Source: an uncultured Polaribacter sp. (GTDB lineage Bacteria; Bacteroidota; Bacteroidia; Flavobacteriales; Flavobacteriaceae). From it: 64,000 nucleotides of DNA. The notes beneath the pieces were generated by a model. It had not been told where the DNA came from. It was given only the letters and a program-made list of their open reading frames with translations, and made no database searches. How positions within the stretch are numbered: the stretch's first letter is position 1; the number at the start of each line of letters is the position of its first letter. The stretch covers positions 47,602 through 111,601 of the forward strand of contig NZ_CANMHM010000008.1 in the NCBI RefSeq assembly GCF_947497695.1, read 5' to 3'. This document shows, piece by piece, positions 38,004 through 47,369 of the stretch. The position numbers were made by a program, and so were the translations under genes.

Positions 38004-38127
38004 AAGGTTTATGTAATTTTTTATTTTCTAAATTATGAGTTTAATTCGTAAATTCATGATAAGAAAACTATAAATTAAAAGTATGATTCTAACTTAATGT
38101 GTAGTACAAAAGTCCTATTTTTAAAAT

Positions 38128-38829
38128 ATGAAAAAAATGATTCTTGCAAGCACATCAACCATTTATGGAGGTACTTATTTATCTTATTTATTACCAAGAT
38201 TAAAAGTCCATTTTAAAGGAGTGAAGCAGTTGCTTTTTATTCCTTATGCAAGGCCAAGTGGCATTTCTTATGAAGCATATTCATCAATTGTAAAAACAAC
38301 TTTTTCTACGATCAATATTGATGTAAAAGGAATCCATGAATTCGAAAATCCTAAAAAAGCCATAGAAAATGCGGAAGCTATTTTTACAGGTGGAGGTAAT
38401 ACCTTTGAATTGGTAAATCAACTATATAAAAACGATGTTTTATCAACCTTAAAAGAAGTAATAGAAGCAGGGACTCCTTATTTGGGCACAAGTGCAGGAA
38501 GTAATATTTGTGGTGTTAATATGATGAATACTAATGATATGCCAATTGTATATCCACCAAGTTTTACAACTTTAGGATGTATTCCTTTTAATATTAACGC
38601 TCATTATATAGATTCAGTTAAAAGCTCTAAACACATGGGAGAAACAAGAGAAACGCGTATTAAAGAATTTCATGTTTTTAATAACATACCTGTTTTAGGT
38701 TTAAGAGAAGGAAGTTGGCTTTCTGTAAATGCTGATAAAATTATTTTAGAAGGACAATATACTGCAACATTATTTCAGCAAAATAAAGAAGCTATTGAGT
38801 TAGAAAGTGGAGTAGTGGTAGTTGTTTAA
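38128..38829 (+). CDS. pepE: Peptidase E (alpha-aspartyl dipeptidase), S51 family
   Basis: PepE hydrolyses dipeptides with N-terminal aspartate in the cytoplasm. The 233-residue length is normal. The nucleophile serine sits in GTSAGSN; FTGGGNTFELV and a histidine in NAHYIDS fit the Ser-His-Glu triad of the family. The ATG at 38128 gives MKKMILASTSTIYG. It appears to be monocistronic and is followed by a heptamer repeat array. Confidence 0.88.
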   Translation: MKKMILASTSTIYGGTYLSYLLPRLKVHFKGVKQLLFIPYARPSGISYEAYSSIVKTTFSTINIDVKGIHEFENPKKAIENAEAIFTGGGNTFELVNQLYKNDVLSTLKEVIEAGTPYLGTSAGSNICGVNMMNTNDMPIVYPPSFTTLGCIPFNINAHYIDSVKSSKHMGETRETRIKEFHVFNNIPVLGLREGSWLSVNADKIILEGQYTATLFQQNKEAIELESGVVVVV

Positions 38830-38884
38830 ATTAGCTTCAAAATTTTAAATTTAGAATTAGCTTTAAGGTTAAAAAATTAATTTT

Positions 38885-38923
38885 GCTAAAAGCTAAAAGC
38901 TAAAAGCTAAAAGCTAAAAGCTA
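38885..38923. repeat. Heptamer tandem array (GCTAAAA), about 5 copies
   Basis: GCTAAAA is repeated five times and ends in GCTAG, whose last bases are the ribB stop codon on the minus strand. It is the second array with a GCTAA core in the window. Confidence 0.9.
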
Positions 38924-40066
38924 GTAAGTAACATAATCCACAATTTCTAGTCCATAACCAATCATACCAACACGTTTAGTTTGTTGAGAATTTGTAATAA
39001 GCTTTAATTTACGAATATTTAAATCGTGTAATATTTGAGCACCAATACCAAAGTCTTTGTTATCCATTTTAATTTCAGGAGCTTTCATGTTTCCATTTTT
39101 TTGGCTCTCTTTTAAAATAGACAATCTACTTAATAAGTTTTGAGATTGATTTTGTTGATTTACAAAAATGATTGCTCCTTTTTCTGCATCATTTATTGCT
39201 TTAAACATTTTTTCTAATTTTTGATCAGCATTATTTGTTAAAGTCCCTAATATATCATTGTTTACTAAAGTAGAATTTACTCTTGTTAAAATGGCATCAT
39301 CTTTAGACCAAGACCCTTTTGTTAAAGCAATATGAACTTGACTATTGGTTGTTTGTTGATAAGCTCTTATTCTAAAATCGCCAAATCTGGTTTTGATATC
39401 AAAATCTTCTTTTCTTTCAATTAAAGAGTCATGTTCCATTCTATAAGCAACCAAATCTTCAATAGAAACAATTTTAATATCAAACTTTTTTGCAACTTCT
39501 AAAAGTTGAGGTAAACGTGCCATTGTTCCATCATCATTCATAATTTCAACAATAACACCTGCAGGTTGTAAACCTGCTAAACGAGCAAAATCAATGGATG
39601 CTTCTGTATGCCCAGTTCTTCTTAAAACACCACCTTCTTTTGCAATCAATGGAAAAATATGTCCAGGTCTGGCCAAATCAAAAGGTTTTGTATCTTTTTC
39701 TACTAAAGCTTTTATTGTTAAAGCTCTATCTGATGCAGAAATACCTGTTGTAACTCCTTTACCACGTAAATCTACAGAAACTGTAAAAGCAGTTTCCATA
39801 GGATCTGTATTGTTGTTTACCATTACATGTAAGCCCAATTCTTTACAACGATTTTCTGTTAAAGGAGCACAAATTAAGCCTCTACCATGAGTTGCCATAA
39901 AATTGATCATTTCTGGTGTAACCATTTCTGCAGCTGCTAAAAAATCGCCTTCATTTTCTCTATTTTCATCATCAACAACAATAATTACTTTACCATTTCT
40001 AATGTCTTCAATGGCATCAGAAATAGTATTTAATTGTGTGCTGTTTTTTGTGTTTTGAGCTGTCAT
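38921..40066 (-). CDS. ribB: 3,4-dihydroxy-2-butanone 4-phosphate synthase with degenerate GTP cyclohydrolase II domain
   Basis: RibB converts ribulose 5-phosphate to the four-carbon riboflavin precursor. The N-terminal domain (about 1-215) is intact: DDENRENEGD, TGISASDRA, and RTGHTEASIDFARLAG. The C-terminal domain (about 225-381) aligns with GTP cyclohydrolase II in outline (FGDFRIRAY, HIALTKG, IGAQILHDLNIRKLKLITN) but the three zinc cysteines and the QEGRGIGL-type motif are missing. The GCHII activity is therefore probably lost and another RibA must exist elsewhere. It overlaps the upstream permease gene by ATGA. Confidence 0.9.
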   Translation of the reverse strand: MTAQNTKNSTQLNTISDAIEDIRNGKVIIVVDDENRENEGDFLAAAEMVTPEMINFMATHGRGLICAPLTENRCKELGLHVMVNNNTDPMETAFTVSVDLRGKGVTTGISASDRALTIKALVEKDTKPFDLARPGHIFPLIAKEGGVLRRTGHTEASIDFARLAGLQPAGVIVEIMNDDGTMARLPQLLEVAKKFDIKIVSIEDLVAYRMEHDSLIERKEDFDIKTRFGDFRIRAYQQTTNSQVHIALTKGSWSKDDAILTRVNSTLVNNDILGTLTNNADQKLEKMFKAINDAEKGAIIFVNQQNQSQNLLSRLSILKESQKNGNMKAPEIKMDNKDFGIGAQILHDLNIRKLKLITNSQQTKRVGMIGYGLEIVDYVTY

Positions 40067-41514
40067 AATGTTTGTGCTTCTTTTTTTAGAAATATTTTTT
40101 TAAAGAATGTTATAATTGGTTGCGTAATTGCACCTACATTAAAAATTCCTTTGTCTTTTGTGGCTCTTCTTGTTAGTAATATTCCAATAGGAACCATAAT
40201 AATTGCTGCAATCCATGAGCCTAAAAAGGCGGATATAGAACTTTCTTCTGCCAAATTTTTACCAAAAGTATTGCTAAAAAAATAGGTAACATAAATAGCT
40301 ATTGCAAGTATCATTGGCAAACCAAAACCACCTTTTCTAATGATAGAACCCAAAGGTGCTCCAATAAAAAAGAGAATTAAACAGGATAATGAAAAAGCAA
40401 TTCTGTTATAATATTCTGTATCAAAAAAGTTAAGGTTTTTTCTTTTATATTTTATAGATGTTTTACTATTTTTTACAGAACTCAATATTCTTCCTGCTTT
40501 TGTTGAAGCAGAATTTAAAATGTTAATTTTATCATTTAAATCAAAATTTTCTAAAACATTTGGATTGATATTTTTTGCTTTTATAGAATCAGGATATTTA
40601 TACAAATCCTTAGCCATTGCAGAAGCATAAATATTTTTAGATTTTAGACGTAAAGTTTCGTCATAGTTCTCTTTTAAATTAGGTATTGTATCTCCTAACT
40701 GATTTACACTTAACATCATATAGTTTTTCTTATAATCAGTCTTGTCTAAGTCATTATCTGATACAGAAGACATGTCAATATTAAATTCGTACTCTTTAAA
40801 TGTGGCACTAGAGGCTGGCATTTTTTTTCTTTTCTGAGCGGTTGTACCTTTTTTTATATGTTCTTGGTAATAATAACCATCATATAAAATAAAAGTAATA
40901 TAACGACTTCCTTCTTCAGAAACAATTTTTCCTCTTTCTGCTGTAATTACTTTTTGATTTCCTTTATTGCTAGATAAATCATAAATTAAAACGTTTTTTA
41001 ATAAATTTTCTTCTTCGCCGTATTTTTCATCAAATTTAATTTGAAAACCAGGTAAATCGCTATTAAAACTGCCAGGTACTAATGCCATTGCAGGTTGTTT
41101 CTTTTTAATGTTATGATATAAGTTTTTTTGTTTTAAAACTGCATAAGGATAAATATTATTTAAAAACAAAAAATTAATTCCACTAAAAAGAATCGTTAAA
41201 AAAACCAAAGGCCTAACCAAACGTTGTAAAGAAACTCCTGCAGATTTTGCAGCGGCAAATTCGTAGTTTTCTCCTAAGTTACCTAATGCCATTATAGAAG
41301 ATAAAAGTACTCCAATTGGCAAGGCTTGAGGTATTACCATTAAGGTTGTGTAATACAAAAATTTTAAGATAAAAGGTAAGCTAACCCCTTTACCAGCAAT
41401 GTTTTCAAAGGCTTGCCATAGTATTTGCATTACCAGTACAAAAAGCACAATTAGAAACGTAGCTAAAAAAGGTACTAAAAACGTTTTTAGGATGTATTTG
41501 TCTAAAATTTTCAT
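40063..41514 (-). CDS. LptF/LptG-family lipopolysaccharide export permease
   Basis: This 483-residue inner-membrane protein is of the YjgP/YjgQ family, the transmembrane part of the LPS extractor (with LptB). It has N-terminal helices in FLVPFLATFLIVLFVLVM and LMVIPQALPIGVLLSSI, a periplasmic beta-jellyroll-like region (about 130-340) and C-terminal helices in IAFSLSCLILFFIGAPLGSIIRKGGFG. I cannot decide between LptF and LptG. It lies in a minus-strand envelope operon with lolA and ftsK upstream, and overlaps ribB by 4 bp. Confidence 0.88.
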   Translation of the reverse strand: MKILDKYILKTFLVPFLATFLIVLFVLVMQILWQAFENIAGKGVSLPFILKFLYYTTLMVIPQALPIGVLLSSIMALGNLGENYEFAAAKSAGVSLQRLVRPLVFLTILFSGINFLFLNNIYPYAVLKQKNLYHNIKKKQPAMALVPGSFNSDLPGFQIKFDEKYGEEENLLKNVLIYDLSSNKGNQKVITAERGKIVSEEGSRYITFILYDGYYYQEHIKKGTTAQKRKKMPASSATFKEYEFNIDMSSVSDNDLDKTDYKKNYMMLSVNQLGDTIPNLKENYDETLRLKSKNIYASAMAKDLYKYPDSIKAKNINPNVLENFDLNDKINILNSASTKAGRILSSVKNSKTSIKYKRKNLNFFDTEYYNRIAFSLSCLILFFIGAPLGSIIRKGGFGLPMILAIAIYVTYFFSNTFGKNLAEESSISAFLGSWIAAIIMVPIGILLTRRATKDKGIFNVGAITQPIITFFKKIFLKKEAQTL

Positions 41515-41639
41515 CTTCGCAAAAGTAGCTTCTTATGATGAAAGAAGCTACTAATTTTCTGTTAATTGGATTGTAACTAAATAAACATTAAAACGATTTA
41601 CAATAATCATGAATCATTTTAAATTTAGTTTGTTTAATA

Positions 41640-42296
41640 TTAGTCTATTGAGAATTTTAGTTTTTTATATTTTTCTACATCAAAAGTAAAGAAAGTGTCA
41701 GACAATGATGTGTTGCTTTTAAACTCTGTAATTGTAAAGGTGGTTTTAGAGCCATTAGAACCCGTTTGAATCAACTTGTAAATATGCTTCGTTTTAGCAT
41801 CAATTGCAAGTTCTACTTTTACAATATCAGAATTACTATCTATAGGGTTTAAGGTAACTAATTGTATTTGTCTGCCGTTTAAGTTTTTTAAATTACCCAT
41901 AGCAAAATTGTAACCTTCGTTATAAAAAGTTAATAATTTTGAAGGATAAATAAAACCATCATCTCCTCCCATATCTCCATCTGTAATAGTAACTTCTTTC
42001 TCGTCATTATTAATTACGTACAGTTTTTTTCCATCAAAAATAAATTGATTTCCTAAGTAATTTAAACTGTATTTTTCGCCTTGTAAAGTAATTTTACCTC
42101 TAATTGGTGGTTCATCTCCTTCATTAATTCCTGCTTCTTTGTTACTTAACGTTTGGCTAAAATTGATAGACATATTTTTATATGCACCCATTTTAGTTGA
42201 AACTTCATTTAAAAGTGATTTCGCTTTTTCTGAATTTTGTGAAAAAGTAATAGAAGTTACTAATAAACTTAAAAATAAGATTGCTATTTTTTTCAT
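41640..42296 (-). CDS. lolA: LolA-like outer-membrane lipoprotein carrier protein
   Basis: LolA ferries lipoproteins across the periplasm. This 218-residue protein has a signal peptide (MKKIAILFLSLLVTSITFSQ) and the LolA fold pattern: NMSINFSQTLSNKEAG, GKITLQGEKYSLNYLGNQFIFDGKKLYV, and a C-terminal VKVELAIDAKTKHIYKLIQTGSNGSKTTFTI. It is a Bacteroidota-type LolA with low similarity to the E. coli protein. Its place between ftsK and the Lpt permease supports an envelope role. Confidence 0.85.
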   Translation of the reverse strand: MKKIAILFLSLLVTSITFSQNSEKAKSLLNEVSTKMGAYKNMSINFSQTLSNKEAGINEGDEPPIRGKITLQGEKYSLNYLGNQFIFDGKKLYVINNDEKEVTITDGDMGGDDGFIYPSKLLTFYNEGYNFAMGNLKNLNGRQIQLVTLNPIDSNSDIVKVELAIDAKTKHIYKLIQTGSNGSKTTFTITEFKSNTSLSDTFFTFDVEKYKKLKFSID

Positions 42297-42328
42297 AATT
42301 ATATTTTTTTTTCAATTATAATAAGACT

Positions 42329-44842
42329 CTATTGATTTTTTTCGTTTTCTAACAACTGATCTAATGCAATAAAATCTGGTATTAAAACTTGTCTTGCTTT
42401 ACTACCTTCAAAACCACCAACAATACCAGCAGCTTCTAATTGGTCTATCAATCTACCAGCTCTATTATAACCTAATTTTAATTTACGTTGCAAAAGAGAG
42501 GCAGAACCTTGTTGTGCTGTTACTATAATTTCTGCGGCATCTCTAAATAATTTATCTCTGTCTGCAATATCTACATCAATACTTGTGCCACTTTCGTCAT
42601 CTACATATTCAGGTAAAACATGTGCTTCTGCATAGGCTTTTTGAGAACCAATAAAATCGGTAATTTTTTCAACTTCTGGGGTATCTACAAAGGCACATTG
42701 TATTCTATTTAAATTATTACCTGCTGTGTATAATAAATCTCCTCGTCCTATTAGTTGATCAGCACCTCCAGCATCTAAAATAGTTCTAGAATCTATTTTA
42801 GAGGTAACTCTAAACGCAATTCTTGCAGGAAAATTTGCCTTTATAATACCAGTAATTACATTTACAGAAGGTCTTTGTGTAGCTACAATTAAATGAATAC
42901 CAATAGCTCTGGCAAGTTGTGCTAAACGTGCAATTGGTGTTTCTACTTCTTTACCAGCAGTCATAATTAAATCGGCAAATTCATCAATAACCAAAACAAT
43001 GTATGGTAAAAATTGATGTCCATCATTAGGGTTTAATTTCCGTTTTTTAAATTTAGAGTTATATTCTTTTATATTACGAACCATCGCATTTTTTAATAGA
43101 TCATAACGATTGTCCATTTCTATACAAAGCGAATTTAATGTTTGTACAACTTTGGTGGTATCTGTAATAATAGCCTCTTCTTCTCCTGGTAATTTTGCTA
43201 AATAATGACGCTCTATTTTGTTGAATAAGGTTAATTCTACTTTCTTTGGATCTACTAAAATAAATTTTACTTCTGCAGGGTGTTTCTTATATAAAAGTGA
43301 TGTTAAAACAGCATTTAAACCAACCGATTTTCCTTGTCCTGTTGCACCTGCCATTAATAAGTGAGGCATTTTAGCCAAATCTACCACAAAGGTTTCGTTA
43401 GAAATTGTTTTACCCAAAGCAATAGGCAATTCCATTGTAGATTCTTGAAACTTCTTAGAAGAAATAACAGAGTGCATAGAAACAATGGTCGATTTTTTAT
43501 TGGGCACCTCAATACCAATCGTTCCTTTTCCAGGAATTGGTGCGATAATTCTAATTCCTAATGCAGATAAAGAGAGTGCAATATCGTCTTCTAAGTTTTT
43601 AATTTTAGAAATTCTAATTCCTGCTTCTGGTACAATTTCATATAAGGTAATTGTTGGTCCTACAGTTGCCTTAATTTCTGCAATACCAATTTTGTAGTTT
43701 TTTAAAGTTTCTACAATTCTATCTTTATTAGCCTCTAATTCTTCTGGATCAATAGAAATTGACTCATTGTACTGTTTTAAAAGATTAAACGTTGGGAATT
43801 TAAAATTACCCAATTCTAAAGTAGGATCAAATTCGCCAAAATCTTTGACCAATTGATTGGACAAGTTTTCTGTAGAATGTTCTTCATCTCTTGCTACAGC
43901 AACATCAATTTCTACTTCCATTTCAACTTCTTCCTGAATTTCTTTTTCTTCTTCTACTGGTATTTCAGTTTTTAAAACAGGGTCAGTTACTTTTTCAACT
44001 TTTAAAGTAATTTCTTCTTTTGTTGTTGATACATCAGAATGTTTAGAAATGGTTGGTTGTAAGTTTTCTAAAGAAAGTTCTACGGCAGATTTTACTTTTT
44101 TCTCAGTTTTTAAAGAAATATCATTATTGTCGATATTTTCTTTTACTAAAACTTCATCAGTTTGATTGGTTAAACTTTCATCTGAAATATCAATATTGTC
44201 ATTATTTTTTTGATCTAATTCTTGTTGAGCTTTTCTTTCTTCTCTTTTTCTTTTTAAAGCTTCTAAATACTTATCAAAAGTTACTTTGTAACGTAAAACG
44301 ATATAAGTGATAAAAAAGAAACCTAAAATAATTGCCAAGCCAGTTTTACCAATAAAGGTTTGTAGATATTCATTAATTTCAAAGCCGATAGTGCCAGACA
44401 ATAAAGCAAAGTTGCTATGCAGAAAACCTAAGGCAACAGAAAGCCATAACATGGCTACTAAACCCCAGTTCCAAGCAATAATGGTAGTAGCTAATTTTCT
44501 TTTTAAAAAAACAGCTCTACCTGTTAAAAATATATGATAAACAATAATAAAGGCACTAATACCAAACCCTGCATAAATAAAAAAGTGACTTAAACTTGCA
44601 CCAATTTTACCTAACAAGTTGTTGCTTTTAACAGCTTTATCTGTTAATTTGCTCAGTGTACTTTGGTCTTCTTGCCAATTAAAGAAAAACGACATAAAAG
44701 CGATACAAAGAAAAGTAGCCAATAGAATTAAGAAAGATCCTAAAATTGTTTGTGCTTGTCTTGTTTTTAAATAGGCAAAAATACTCGGTTTACTTTCCGA
44801 AGTTTTTATTGTTTTTTTTGTGCTTTTTTTACTTAGAGCCAT
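42329..44842 (-). CDS. ftsK: DNA translocase FtsK
   Basis: FtsK pumps DNA at the division septum to aid chromosome dimer resolution. The 837-residue protein has about four N-terminal membrane helices (about 30-190), a charged acidic linker (about 200-340), and a RecA-like motor with Walker A GATGQGKS and the Walker B strand YIVLVIDEFADL. The C-terminal winged-helix gamma domain (about 755-830, RKLKLGYNRAGRLIDQLEAAGIVG) binds the polar DNA motifs. The basic N-terminus (SKKSTKKTIKTSESK) precedes the first helix. It is 42 bp downstream of dgkA. Confidence 0.95.
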   Translation of the reverse strand: MALSKKSTKKTIKTSESKPSIFAYLKTRQAQTILGSFLILLATFLCIAFMSFFFNWQEDQSTLSKLTDKAVKSNNLLGKIGASLSHFFIYAGFGISAFIIVYHIFLTGRAVFLKRKLATTIIAWNWGLVAMLWLSVALGFLHSNFALLSGTIGFEINEYLQTFIGKTGLAIILGFFFITYIVLRYKVTFDKYLEALKRKREERKAQQELDQKNNDNIDISDESLTNQTDEVLVKENIDNNDISLKTEKKVKSAVELSLENLQPTISKHSDVSTTKEEITLKVEKVTDPVLKTEIPVEEEKEIQEEVEMEVEIDVAVARDEEHSTENLSNQLVKDFGEFDPTLELGNFKFPTFNLLKQYNESISIDPEELEANKDRIVETLKNYKIGIAEIKATVGPTITLYEIVPEAGIRISKIKNLEDDIALSLSALGIRIIAPIPGKGTIGIEVPNKKSTIVSMHSVISSKKFQESTMELPIALGKTISNETFVVDLAKMPHLLMAGATGQGKSVGLNAVLTSLLYKKHPAEVKFILVDPKKVELTLFNKIERHYLAKLPGEEEAIITDTTKVVQTLNSLCIEMDNRYDLLKNAMVRNIKEYNSKFKKRKLNPNDGHQFLPYIVLVIDEFADLIMTAGKEVETPIARLAQLARAIGIHLIVATQRPSVNVITGIIKANFPARIAFRVTSKIDSRTILDAGGADQLIGRGDLLYTAGNNLNRIQCAFVDTPEVEKITDFIGSQKAYAEAHVLPEYVDDESGTSIDVDIADRDKLFRDAAEIIVTAQQGSASLLQRKLKLGYNRAGRLIDQLEAAGIVGGFEGSKARQVLIPDFIALDQLLENEKNQ

Positions 44843-44884
44843 TAATGGTTTTGATCTGTTTAAGTAGTAAATATAAGTATTTAC

Positions 44885-45265
44885 TTAAAATAATAAAGCA
44901 ATTTTAGGCAGGTATATAAAACCTGCAATAATTAAAGAAATAACAGCGGCAAAACTTGGTGCTCCTGCAGCAATATCTTTAATTAATCCTATTTTTTTAT
45001 GATAGTTTGGATGAATAAAATCGGCAATTTCTTCTATTGCTGTATTGGCAGCCTCTGCAACTAATACCAAGCCAATTGCTAAAAACTGAATCATCCATTC
45101 TACATTAGAAATATCAAAATAAAAACCTAAAAGAATAGCGATTAAAGCAAAAAATAGTTGTGCTTTAATACTATCTTCAGTGGTCATTAGAATCCACATT
45201 CCTTTAAATGCGAATTTTAAACTACGAATTCTCCCTCTTATAAAACCATCTTTAGGGTTTTTCAT
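44885..45265 (-). CDS. dgkA: Diacylglycerol kinase family protein (DgkA-type)
   Basis: This 126-residue integral membrane kinase phosphorylates diacylglycerol or undecaprenol. Three hydrophobic segments and the signature AEAANTAIEEIADF followed by KDIAAGAPSFAAV are visible. Gram-positive relatives are undecaprenol kinases; the substrate here is not settled by sequence. It lies 3 bp after tpx and 42 bp before ftsK on the same strand, so it is in an operon. Confidence 0.9.
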   Translation of the reverse strand: MKNPKDGFIRGRIRSLKFAFKGMWILMTTEDSIKAQLFFALIAILLGFYFDISNVEWMIQFLAIGLVLVAEAANTAIEEIADFIHPNYHKKIGLIKDIAAGAPSFAAVISLIIAGFIYLPKIALLF

Positions 45266-45268
45266 AGA

Positions 45269-45766
45269 TTACAATGCGTTTAAAGCATTTGTATAATTAG
45301 GTTCATCTACAATTTCTGAAACTTGTTCTGTATATGCTACATTTCCATTTTCATCAACAATAACAATTGCTCTAGAGTGTAAATTTGCCAAAGGTCCATC
45401 TGCAATATCTAACTGATATGATTTACCAAAGTTTCCATCAGCAAAATCAGACAACATTACTACATTTTCAATGCCTTCTGCACCACAAAAACGAGCTTGA
45501 GCAAAAGGTAAATCTTTAGAGATACATAAAACAACTGTATTTTCTAAACCAGAGGCTTTTTTATTGAATTCTCTAACAGAAGTTGCACAAGTTCCTGTGT
45601 CTACACTAGGAAAAATATTTAAAATTACTTTTTTACCAGCGAAGTCTGATAAACTTTTATGAGATAAATCTACAGCAGTTAATTTAAAATCAGGTGCTTT
45701 TGTTTCTGTTTTTGGTAAATTACCAATCGTATTAATTGCGTTTCCTTTTAATGTGATATTTGCCAT
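45269..45766 (-). CDS. tpx: Thiol peroxidase
   Basis: Tpx is a peroxiredoxin that reduces peroxides using thioredoxin. The 165-residue protein has the peroxidatic cysteine in SVDTGTCATSVREF and the resolving cysteine in ARFCGAEGIENV, spaced as in Tpx. The N-terminus MANITLKGNAINTIGNLP is typical. It heads a minus-strand operon running through dgkA, ftsK, lolA, the Lpt permease and ribB. Confidence 0.94.
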   Translation of the reverse strand: MANITLKGNAINTIGNLPKTETKAPDFKLTAVDLSHKSLSDFAGKKVILNIFPSVDTGTCATSVREFNKKASGLENTVVLCISKDLPFAQARFCGAEGIENVVMLSDFADGNFGKSYQLDIADGPLANLHSRAIVIVDENGNVAYTEQVSEIVDEPNYTNALNAL

Positions 45767-45900
45767 TTTGATATGTTTTTTAGTTTATCAAAAGTAACTA
45801 TTTTTATTCAAAAACTTTATTAGAAAATGGATAAGTTCATTATAAAGTTGTTGTACATTAATACTTATCTTCGCAGTCTTAAAAAATGAAAACTTAACTA

Positions 45901-47301
45901 TTGAACCTTTCTCAATATACATCAGAATTTAAATACAATTGGAAATTGGCAGCACCTGTAATGTTGGGTATGTTAGGACACACATTTGTAAGTTTTATAG
46001 ACAATATTATGGTGGGGCAAATAGGTACTGCAGAATTAGCGGCAGTTTCTTTAGGTAACAGTTTTATGTTTATTGCCATGTCTATTGGTATTGGTTTTTC
46101 TACTGCAATTACACCTTTAATTGCTGAAGCAGATTCATCTGATAATTTAAAACAAGCAAGAGGTGCTTACAAAAGTGGTCTATTTTTATGTACAACATTA
46201 GGAATTGTGTTGTTTTTAGCAATTTATTTTTTAAAGCCTATTATGTACTTGATGAAACAACCCAAAGAGGTTGTTGAATTGGCAATTCCGTATTTAGATT
46301 TGGTTGCTTTTTCTTTAATTCCGTTGGTTATTTTTCAGGCAATAAAACAATTTAGTGACGGAATGTCTATGACAAAATATCCAATGTATGCTACATTATT
46401 AGCTAACATTATCAATATAATTTTAAACTATCTTTTAATTTTTGGAAAATTTGGATTTCCAGAAATGGGCATTGTTGGTGCAGCTTATGGTACTTTAGCA
46501 TCACGAATTATTATGGTTGTTTACTTATGGTTATTGTTACGTTATAAAAAACGATCTGCCAGAATTGTGAAAGACATAAAATTCTTTGTTTTAGACACTT
46601 TAATGATTAAAAGAATTATCAATTTAGGGGCTTTAAGTGCCATGCAAATGTTTTTTGAAGTCGCCATTTTTACAGCAGCTATTTGGTTGAGTGGTTTGTT
46701 GGGTAAAAATCCTCAAGCAGCAAATCAAATTGCACTAAACTTATCTTCTATGACATTTATGGTTGCAATGGGATTAAGTGTTGCTTCTATGATTAGAGTA
46801 GGGAATCAAAAGGGATTACGGAATTATAAAGAGTTGCGTAGAATTACTTTTTCTATCTTTTTATTAGGCATTTTTCTGGCAACTTTCTTTGCACTTTTGT
46901 TCTTTGTTTTTCATAAAAGTTTGCCTACTATTTATTTAGATTTAAAGGATGTTACTAATTATGCAGATAATATAGAGGTACTTTCTATTGCATCAAATTT
47001 ATTATTAGCAGCCGCTTTTTTTCAAATATCAGATAGTATACAAGTTGTAGTTTTAGGTGCTTTACGTGGTTTACAAGATGTTAAAATACCAACTTTGCTT
47101 ACTTTTATTTCTTATTGGCTCATTGGTTTTCCGGTTTCTTATTATTTAGGAAAAGATGAAATGTATGGAAGTTTTGGAATCTGGTTAGGCTTATTAGCAG
47201 GATTAACAACTGCTTCCATTTTATTATTTATCCGTTTTAATTTATTAACTTTAAAATTGATAAAAGAGAAAGAAAATACTAGCCACGAAATCACGAATTA
47301 A
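45901..47301 (+). CDS. MATE-family multidrug/metabolite efflux transporter
   Basis: This 466-residue inner-membrane antiporter has about twelve hydrophobic helices in two similar halves. MATE features include AAPVMLGMLGHTFVSFIDNIMVGQIG near the N-terminus, SLGNSFMFIAMSIGIGFSTAITPLIAEA, and a later FLQ/GLQDVKIPTLLTFISYWLIGFPVSYYLG block. No ATG is near the N-terminus; the TTG at 45901 gives MNLSQYTSEFKYNWKLAAPV. The last residues (SHEITN) come from a CCACGAAATCACGAATT repeat that carries the stop codon. The substrate is unknown. Confidence 0.9.
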   Translation: MNLSQYTSEFKYNWKLAAPVMLGMLGHTFVSFIDNIMVGQIGTAELAAVSLGNSFMFIAMSIGIGFSTAITPLIAEADSSDNLKQARGAYKSGLFLCTTLGIVLFLAIYFLKPIMYLMKQPKEVVELAIPYLDLVAFSLIPLVIFQAIKQFSDGMSMTKYPMYATLLANIINIILNYLLIFGKFGFPEMGIVGAAYGTLASRIIMVVYLWLLLRYKKRSARIVKDIKFFVLDTLMIKRIINLGALSAMQMFFEVAIFTAAIWLSGLLGKNPQAANQIALNLSSMTFMVAMGLSVASMIRVGNQKGLRNYKELRRITFSIFLLGIFLATFFALLFFVFHKSLPTIYLDLKDVTNYADNIEVLSIASNLLLAAAFFQISDSIQVVVLGALRGLQDVKIPTLLTFISYWLIGFPVSYYLGKDEMYGSFGIWLGLLAGLTTASILLFIRFNLLTLKLIKEKENTSHEITN

Positions 47302-47332
47302 AAAACTAAATTAACGTGTATCACTAATATTA

Positions 47333-47352
47333 CAAGGGGTTTAAACCCCTTG
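47333..47352. repeat. Perfect 20-nt palindrome
   Basis: CAAGGGGTTTAAACCCCTTG lies in the leader of the small gene at 47370. It may be an interspersed palindrome or an operator; only the symmetry is seen. Confidence 0.8.
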
Positions 47353-47369
47353 GTTAAAAATAAAATAAA

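Noticed and set aside
7471..38923. CRISPR array
   Set aside because: The repeats are direct heptamers without spacers and no cas genes are present.
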